11,288 bases of DNA from Pleurotus ostreatus/Saccharomyces cerevisiae fusant (taxonomy: Eukaryota > Opisthokonta). Every line of letters starts with the position of its first letter. Position 1 is the stretch's first letter. A program made the translations under genes and the position numbers. The stretch is from contig JAMQCK010001166.1 in assembly GCA_024196135.1 (NCBI GenBank), positions 1-11,288 on the forward strand, in the 5' to 3' direction. Below, one piece after another: positions 10,101 through 11,288 of this stretch. Under the pieces are notes generated by a model, which saw only the letters and a list, made by a program, of their open reading frames with translations, ran no database searches and had not been told where the DNA came from.

Positions 10101-11049
10101 ACACCACAGGGAACCTCTCAGCAGAAACACCACAGGGGAAGAAGGAAGTAAGAACTGGGGAACCTAACGCACCTCTCCGCGGCCTCCATCATCGCGGCCA
10201 TCGTCAGCGGTGTCGAGGTCGGCGGGTGGGGTGGGGAGGGCTTGCTGGGGGGTTTGGCGGTGGACGGCTTGCTGGGGGGTTTGCTTGTTCCTATTCCTGT
10301 GCTACCACCGCCCGCCATAGTCGCGCCGACGGTGGAGGTCTTGCTGGGGCCTACGGTGGAGGGGTGCTTCATCGCCGCGCTCGCGCGCCGGGCGGCTTTC
10401 TCGATAGCGGCGGGTGCTTGGGCGGTGCTGGGAGGTTTGATCGCCGCGCTCGCGCGCCGGGTGGTCGGTTTGCTCGGCCCTGCGTCGGCCACTTGAGGGG
10501 TGGGCTGCGGCTCGGGCGCATCCGCTTGGAGCCCGTCCGTAGGCGCATCCGCGCTAGCGGCTGGAGCGCCAGCACCTGCACCACCAGCACCATCGGGGCC
10601 ACCATTTCCTCCACCTTCGGCAACGGAATCGCCGTCCGCGTCTTCGCCGACCCCCCACACCCCGCGCACCTCGAGCCCGCCGCGCTCGGGCACGCACGCG
10701 TAGCGGTAGAGGGTGAGCGTGGTGAGGAGTGTCGACTTGCCTCCGGAGGTGGAGGTGGGTGTGGTGGTGGGTTCGGTGGTGCGGAGGTGTGTCTTGTTAT
10801 TGGGGAGCAGGGTGGGGAGGGTGGGTGTGGTGCCATGTTGGGAGGCTGCGCCAGCGCGGGCGGGGGCGCTGGTAGACGAAAAAGGGTCGCCAGAGCCTTG
10901 GGCGCCCTCCCGAGCGACGCCAGCCCCAGTAGACGAGCTTGTGGTCGACGAGGCAGACACCCCCACCCGCGACGTGTCGGTCACCCCCACCCGCGATGCG
11001 GGCACCCTCACCCGCCGCGTGTGGCTCGTGAGCAGGAGCGGGTGGGCGG
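1..11049 (-). CDS. APC1: APC1, anaphase-promoting complex subunit 1 (partial at both ends, 21 exons in window)
   Basis: APC1 is the largest scaffold subunit of the APC/C, the nuclear ubiquitin ligase that triggers anaphase and mitotic exit; it bridges the platform and TPR lobe and helps hold the catalytic module. The spliced frame is join(1..1135, 1187..2457, 2507..2652, 2703..2810, 2851..2979, 3034..3615, 3668..3746, 3799..3874, 3952..4137, 4240..5055, 5156..5335, 5413..5559, 5638..6141, 6495..7169, 7227..7442, 7653..7732, 8227..8317, 8663..8725, 9099..9188, 9725..9768, 10173..11049) on the complement, about 2,497 codons. Identity rests on LHMLFEELTILPSTW, PIGIAAPIREAL, TLALPYGRALF, WGDFHNGVAAGL, DLTSIGVLLGLA, HTPALLP, LQALRHLWVLA and RYWPVMMDI, each matching the corresponding human segment as I remember it. 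Rpn1 and Rpn2 share PC repeats but not the propeller-like or C-terminal parts. The start, first exon(s), stop, promoter and terminator are outside the window. Confidence 0.95.
1187..2457 (-). other. APC1: APC1 exon 20 of window: start of the PC-repeat domain
   Basis: 1,271 nt. Starts SETDQVKEQQNLAI, then RTLALPYGRALFTF, AWGDFHNGVAAGLR, SSWIAFNRP and HAGFLFALGLTGHL. Then come the helical-hairpin PC repeats: DLTSIGVLLGLAAANVG with HTPALLP; AAGLAGIGVLYMATRNR; SAALAFGMIMLGKGSN; SPAATMALGLMYLRTNRR; ISGCCFALALKYAGT. These form the toroid that is also found in Rpn1 and Rpn2. Order and spacing fit APC1. Next intron 1136-1186 (51 bp), GTAAGT/TACAG. Confidence 0.97.
2507..2652 (-). other. APC1: APC1 exon 19 of window
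   Basis: 146 nt. Encodes GPQITGVEITNREF, TDVRFGSDRRLEDV and ASSLIPTIRAVERPDL; equals human LIWSEDLRVQDVRRLLQSAHPVRV in position. Exits phase 2 at CTGAG|GTAAGA. Next intron 2458-2506 (49 bp), with a second AG eight bases before the one that keeps the frame. Confidence 0.94.
2703..2810 (-). other. APC1: APC1 exon 18 of window
   Basis: 108 nt, 36 codons, phase 0 on both sides. Encodes PMAQDDRYNRPTIGDIA and DLHDNKTENK, a linker just before the conserved TDVRFGSDRR stretch. Next intron 2653-2702 is 50 bp, GTCAGT/TATAG. Confidence 0.88.
2851..2979 (-). other. APC1: APC1 exon 17 of window
   Basis: 129 nt, 43 codons, phase 0 on both sides. Encodes LAPPATWSLDLWNYV, GRNDLAATAGDN and LTRKQLL; corresponds to human ASDWPEAVCLLIGRQDL. 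Next intron 2811-2850 is only 40 bp. Confidence 0.93.
3034..3615 (-). other. APC1: APC1 exon 16 of window: basic insert and PIGIAAPIREAL motif
   Basis: 582 nt, phase 0 on both sides. Begins ISILRALYERVAGG, then about 80 residues rich in Gly, Arg, Lys and Pro (SPTKAV, SSPTKRARGRG, GRGRGTSPKK). It then returns to conserved sequence: WDTTAQFRAEETVQF, LPLAWVDSLPIGIAAPI and REALRTVQ (human LETLPFGIALPIRDAI). The insert could act as a nuclear localisation or regulatory segment; that is inference. Next intron 2980-3033 (54 bp). Confidence 0.95.
3668..3746 (-). other. APC1: APC1 exon 15 of window
   Basis: 79 nt. Encodes NMPSYALDAFCSNAS then REYGAVNPTPS, ending on a codon boundary. The next intron is 3616-3667 (52 bp), GTGAGC/CTACAG. 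Confidence 0.93.
3799..3874 (-). other. APC1: APC1 exon 14 of window
   Basis: 76 nt. Encodes PIEKLPAVAPDVVF then CCIGKLNTPGW, where the Trp codon is split by the next intron (3747-3798, 52 bp, donor GTATGA). Confidence 0.92.
3952..4137 (-). other. APC1: APC1 exon 13 of window: middle helical domain
   Basis: 186 nt. Encodes ELTILPSTWIQARRLA, then APLAVAVAARTRPEWADHYARR and CPDDVLQTHDHGDANAP. It follows human YEELKLNTLMGE... GPYVDHYYRDYP in pattern. Next intron 3875-3951 (77 bp), GTGAGT/TTACAG. Confidence 0.95.
4240..5055 (-). other. APC1: APC1 exon 12 of window: start of the middle helical domain
   Basis: 816 nt if the acceptor at 5056 is used (CTAAC branch, then CCCCTACCCCCCAG, intron 100 bp). 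An alternative acceptor at 4816 (GTGTAG) is in the same frame and would remove 80 Pro/Ser-rich residues, giving WATNGSRPTRP directly. Downstream are RRLFHALSLALPADLAW, IYAQWVVKVFG, ESEFPALCTVFCSALGI and ASAMWALHMLFEE, matching the helical region after the propeller (human KWYNVYS... HLVYEELKL). The following intron, 4138-4239, is 102 bp. Confidence 0.85.
5056..5155 (-). other. 100-bp intron with textbook branch site (alternative end at 4816)
   Basis: Phase 1. Donor AATG|GTGAGT at 5155; GACTAACCCCTACCCCCCAG ends at 5056. A second in-frame acceptor at 4816 would give a 340-bp intron. The 5056 acceptor is preferred because of the branch motif and the coding-like GC3 of 4816-5055. Confidence 0.7.
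5156..5335 (-). other. APC1: APC1 exon 11 of window: last propeller strand region
   Basis: 180 nt, phase 1 in and out. Begins DASATPDSGTPPDP (linker), ends AKRLIGVEPDFQGG then INLVWATN, equivalent to human IHSIRDPVHNRVTLELSNG. Donor AATG|GTGAGT. Confidence 0.9.
5413..5559 (-). other. APC1: APC1 exon 10 of window: propeller strands
   Basis: 147 nt, phase 1 in and out. Encodes ARAMEGGDEGLVHD then LALVTADGRLRILRG and VEGEVYLGG. This is the family's conserved strand pair (human DTMLVLEGSGNLVLY and KVFIPG, from memory). Next intron 5336-5412 (77 bp), GTGAGT/TACAG. Confidence 0.92.
5638..6141 (-). other. APC1: APC1 exon 9 of window: Ser/Ala/Asp-rich linker
   Basis: 504 nt, phase 1 in and out. Starts DPPALSYIPYPAP, then carries short DTSAAD-type repeats, acidic Ser/Thr-rich sequence and SRSASRAGRLE at its end. 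Disordered by eye. The following intron (5560-5637, 78 bp) uses donor GTACGC and acceptor CTCCAG, less typical than the others here. Confidence 0.85.
6142..6494 (-). other. 353-bp intron with minisatellite and purine tract
   Basis: Phase 1, donor GTGAGT at 6494, acceptor CACCCAG ending at 6142 with TTACTGAC upstream. Contains the 26-bp repeat at 6179-6276 and a G/A-only + strand tract at about 6335-6450 built from gggaaaag-type units. Confidence 0.87.
6179..6276. repeat. 26-bp tandem repeat, about 3.8 copies
   Basis: Units at 6179, 6205, 6231 and a partial at 6257; core gcaacgaattgtcacgg. The last two read ttagtgttag and ttagggttag at their start, so on the coding strand they supply CTAAC motifs. 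It is intronic. Confidence 0.93.
6905..7134 (-). repeat. Six NPF motifs, four in a 21-bp (7-residue) tandem array
   Basis: NPF codons lie at 7126-7134 (NPFL), 7090-7098 (NPFL), 6976-6984, 6955-6963, 6934-6942 (NPFV three times) and 6913-6921 (NPFL). The last four are exactly 21 bp apart, giving NPFV-(D/E)-(S/P)-S heptads. NPF is the core ligand of EH domains. Confidence 0.92.
7021..7076. repeat. 27-bp coding tandem repeat, 2 copies
   Basis: Two copies of a unit starting gagctcgatgctcc, differing by one base, encode the SSSLGGASS repeat of exon 8. Confidence 0.9.
7227..7442 (-). other. APC1: APC1 exon 7 of window: propeller strand then linker
   Basis: 216 nt, phase 1 in and out. Begins DPLSPPRALVAIASRS then RGQVWVMRVGVEEDAKG, a strand pair matching the family's pattern (human KFLCFLVESQLQLRC). 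It then becomes Ala/Ser-rich (SASENAPPSASNPASASSS). The next intron (7170-7226, 57 bp) has donor GTGCGC. Confidence 0.9.
7443..7652 (-). other. 210-bp intron
   Basis: Phase 1, GTGAGT donor at 7652, CCCTACAG acceptor ending at 7443 with CTAAC upstream and a C-run (9 C) before the acceptor. It contains a short repeat, aaaacaccaaaag, at about 7600 and 7627. Confidence 0.87.
7653..7732 (-). other. APC1: APC1 exon 6 of window
   Basis: 80 nt, phase 2 in and phase 1 out. Encodes PPPTASSAVPGLPD then ISAALFDVRSE. The frame is fixed on both sides by the neighbours. Acceptor CCCAG|CCCCCC, donor GAGG|GTGAGT. Confidence 0.85.
7895..7963. repeat. Exact 27-bp direct repeat, 42-bp period
   Basis: Copies at 7895-7921 and 7937-7963, each starting ccccttctctcacacac. 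They lie in a longer homopyrimidine stretch with CACACA cores. Confidence 0.92.
8139..8205. repeat. 22-bp tandem repeat, 3 copies
   Basis: Units at 8139, 8161 and 8183, each beginning aaaacca and containing ctcaaa. The last copy has one extra base. Confidence 0.92.
8227..8317 (-). other. APC1: APC1 exon 5 of window: end of loop and start of next propeller strand
   Basis: 91 nt. Encodes PSRLPLPPLRHND then RVSAHVWVERVGG. The HNDRVSAHVWVERV part looks like the family's conserved re-entry after the loop (human PELCIDHLWTETI, from memory). Exits phase 2 at GTTGG|GTGAGT. The preceding junction forms an SP site (GPSPSR). Confidence 0.87.
8318..8662 (-). other. 345-bp intron, purine-rich on + strand
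   Basis: Phase 1, donor GTGAGT at 8662; acceptor TTCCAG ending at 8318 with ACTGAC upstream. Contains a run of 12 G on + (8347-8358) and a 20-bp direct repeat, gggtaagggtgaatgggcaa, at 8452-8471 and 8475-8494. The rest is gggag/aaaga-type low complexity. Apparent Pro/Leu/Ser-rich ORFs here are artefacts of composition. Confidence 0.85.
8663..8725 (-). other. APC1: APC1 exon 4 of window: 63-nt symmetric exon
   Basis: Phase 1 in and out. Encodes DPTNPLSPEDDEG then AGAPALGP, an acidic SP-containing piece of the loop. Acceptor CCCAG|ACCCC, donor CCTT|GTGAGT. Divisible by three, so skipping keeps the frame. Confidence 0.82.
8726..9098 (-). other. 373-bp intron of mixed GC-rich sequence
   Basis: Phase 1, GTGAGT donor at 9098, CTCCCAG acceptor ending at 8726 with CAACTAAC upstream. 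Unlike the other long introns it lacks a purine/pyrimidine tract. It holds short dispersed repeats (caccgactggacgc at 8985-8998 and 9009-9022; a related cgcctgcctt-agcacc string at 8879 and 8997) and a perfect GTGGCGCGCCAC palindrome at 8851-8862. I see no tRNA, snoRNA or transposon signature. Confidence 0.8.
9099..9188 (-). other. APC1: APC1 exon 3 of window: 90-nt symmetric exon
   Basis: Phase 1 in and phase 1 out, length divisible by three. Encodes SSKRPSRRIPSADL followed by AAAVDRMALGGEGG. It lies in the loop that precedes the second half of the N-terminal domain. Acceptor CCCAG|CCTCC, donor GTGG|GTGAGT. Because it is symmetric, skipping it would keep the frame. Confidence 0.85.
9344..9430. 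repeat. 24-bp GC-rich tandem repeat, about 3.5 copies
   Basis: Each unit begins ggaagcgcga followed by a G-rich run. Related single copies of gggaagcgcg occur at about 9644 and 9679, so the motif has also spread within the same intron. Confidence 0.9.
9470..9622. repeat. 21-bp purine-rich tandem repeat, about 7 degenerate copies
   Basis: Core unit gacgaaggaaagaggaagg plus two bases, alternating with a gacgacgtaaagaggaagg variant. One interruption (aagcagaagacgac) lies near 9524-9537. It is almost pure purine on the + strand apart from the repeated c and t of the gacga/gta positions. Confidence 0.9.
9725..9768 (-). other. APC1: APC1 exon 2 of window: 44-nt micro-exon
   Basis: Encodes SKQAPNTGSGAGEG plus split codons at both ends (phase 2 in, phase 1 out). 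The acceptor is CCCCCCAG with AACTAAC upstream; the donor is GGAG|GTGAGT. Both flanking introns exceed 400 bp. It continues the disordered loop. The frame fits both neighbours, which is the main support for so small an exon. Confidence 0.75.
9973..10035. repeat. 21-bp tandem repeat, 3 copies
   Basis: Units at 9973, 9994 and 10015, each beginning gtgggagcggagggg; the first two are identical and the third diverges at its end. It lies in an intron and is purine-rich on the + strand. Confidence 0.92.
10079..10138. repeat. 26-bp tandem repeat, about 2.3 copies
   Basis: Units start at 10079 and 10105, with a partial third at 10131. Each begins cacaggga and ends agaaacac. The first two copies differ at only two positions. 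Confidence 0.9.
10173..11049 (-). other. APC1: APC1 exon 1 of window: N-terminal propeller segment with disordered insert
   Basis: 877 nt; enters with 2 bases (previous exon ends phase 1) and exits phase 2 at GAGAG|GTGCGT. It opens with AHPLLLTSH and, about 80 residues later, has TLTLYRYACVPE. These look like two halves of one conserved propeller stretch split by a Ser/Thr/Gly-rich insert. The remainder is low complexity: Gly/Ala-rich, then two RRASAA blocks, then Pro/Lys/Ser-rich PPSKPS blocks. It ends with MAAMMEAAER. Third positions stay GC-rich throughout, which supports coding, but I cannot exclude a further intron inside the insert. Confidence 0.8.
10371..10466 (-). repeat. Two copies of an RRASAA-K-PST coding repeat
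   Basis: Inside exon 1 the protein carries RRASAAMKHPST and RRASAAIKPPST. The DNA shows it as the + strand string atcgccgcgctcgcgcgccg at about 10370 and 10440. RRAS fits the RRxS consensus of basophilic kinases such as PKA. This is a motif match only; no phosphorylation is shown. Confidence 0.75.
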
Positions 11050-11288
11050 CTGGGGGGTTAGGTTAGTGAGTGTTTGTTTGTTTGTTTGTTTGTTCGGGTG
11101 AGTAAGGGTAGAGGGGTAGAGGGGAGAGGGTGAGTGAGGGAAAGGGGAGGGGAGGGGTAGCGAGGCGAAGCGAGCGCGATCTTTCAAACTAGAGCAAGAG
11201 GCAAGGGGTGGGGGTAGCGAGTGTGTTGGATGGGTGGGGTGAGTGAGGGAAAGGGATGTGGGGTTGAGGGAGAGGGAAAGGGGGAAGG
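11050..11288 (-). other. 3' part of an intron (donor outside window)
   Basis: The acceptor is CCCCCCAG ending at 11050, preceded on the coding strand by two CTAAC branch-like motifs. No donor-like sequence (+ strand ctcac or cttac) is visible up to 11288, so this 239-bp stretch appears to be all intron. It holds a TGTT microsatellite and a strongly purine-rich, G-run-rich + strand. No exon is visible in it. Confidence 0.75.
11071..11094. repeat. (TGTT)6 microsatellite
   Basis: Six perfect TGTT units on the + strand lie about 20 bases inside the intron acceptor at 11050. On the coding strand this is an AACA run directly upstream of the branch-site region. Confidence 0.95.

Larger units (their letters stand above)
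9769..10172 (-). other. 404-bp intron with two minisatellites
   Basis: Phase 2, donor GTGCGT at 10172, acceptor CCCCCCAG ending at 9769 with CTAAC 22-26 bases upstream. It contains a 21-bp repeat at 9973-10035 and a 26-bp repeat at 10079-10138. The remainder is G/A-rich on the + strand. The long + strand ORF across here is composition-driven and not a gene. Confidence 0.85.

Noticed and set aside
9830..11101. 423-aa plus-strand ORF
   Set aside because: Gly/Arg-rich translation of minisatellites and of the antisense of exon 1. The minus-strand frame there links in phase to the rest of APC1 and the plus frame does not.

Overview
The window is almost entirely one large, multi-exon, intron-rich nuclear gene on the minus strand. 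It runs off both ends. I recognise the product as subunit 1 of the anaphase-promoting complex/cyclosome (APC1; ANAPC1 in animals, cut4 in fission yeast, bimE in Aspergillus). This gene, its introns and the repeats inside them account for all the sequence. The organism looks like a filamentous basidiomycete, probably a mushroom-forming agaricomycete. The reasons are very GC-rich codons, many short introns (40-100 bp) with GTGAGT/GTAAGT donors and CTAAC/CTGAC branch sites, and a protein that is clearly APC1 but full of low-complexity inserts. The lineage is an inference; no phylogeny was run.

Layout, in transcription order (right to left). 11050-11288 is the end of an intron whose donor lies outside the window. 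8227-11049 encodes the part of the N-terminal WD40-like region that carries the disordered loop. It has one 877-nt exon followed by very small exons (44, 90, 63 and 91 nt) separated by introns of 345-536 bp filled with minisatellites and polypurine/polypyrimidine tracts. 5156-7732 finishes the propeller-like region and carries a large Ser/Ala/Asn-rich insert with six NPF motifs. 3034-5055 encodes the middle helical region, with a basic, CDK-site-rich insert. 1-2979 encodes the last part of the middle domain, the proteasome/cyclosome (PC) repeats and the start of the C-terminal domain, with compact 40-54 bp introns. The last roughly 100 or more residues lie beyond base 1.

I spliced the gene by hand into 21 exons and 20 complete introns. 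All 21 exons join in one open frame of about 2,497 complete codons, and every intron is GT-AG. Human APC1 is about 1,944 residues, so this partial protein is already much longer; the excess lies in inserts within the N-terminal and middle regions. Junctions inside low-complexity stretches are less certain, especially around 4816-5155. The plus-strand ORFs are shadows of the minus-strand exons or chance ORFs in skewed introns.

The points most worth a second look are: the sharp 5'-to-3' gradient in intron size; the run of phase-1 introns with nearly identical borders; a different private minisatellite in almost every long intron; the six-copy NPF array; the CDK-site cluster next to a basic stretch; and two symmetric micro-exons that could be skipped without a frameshift inside the loop that controls APC/C activation in animals.
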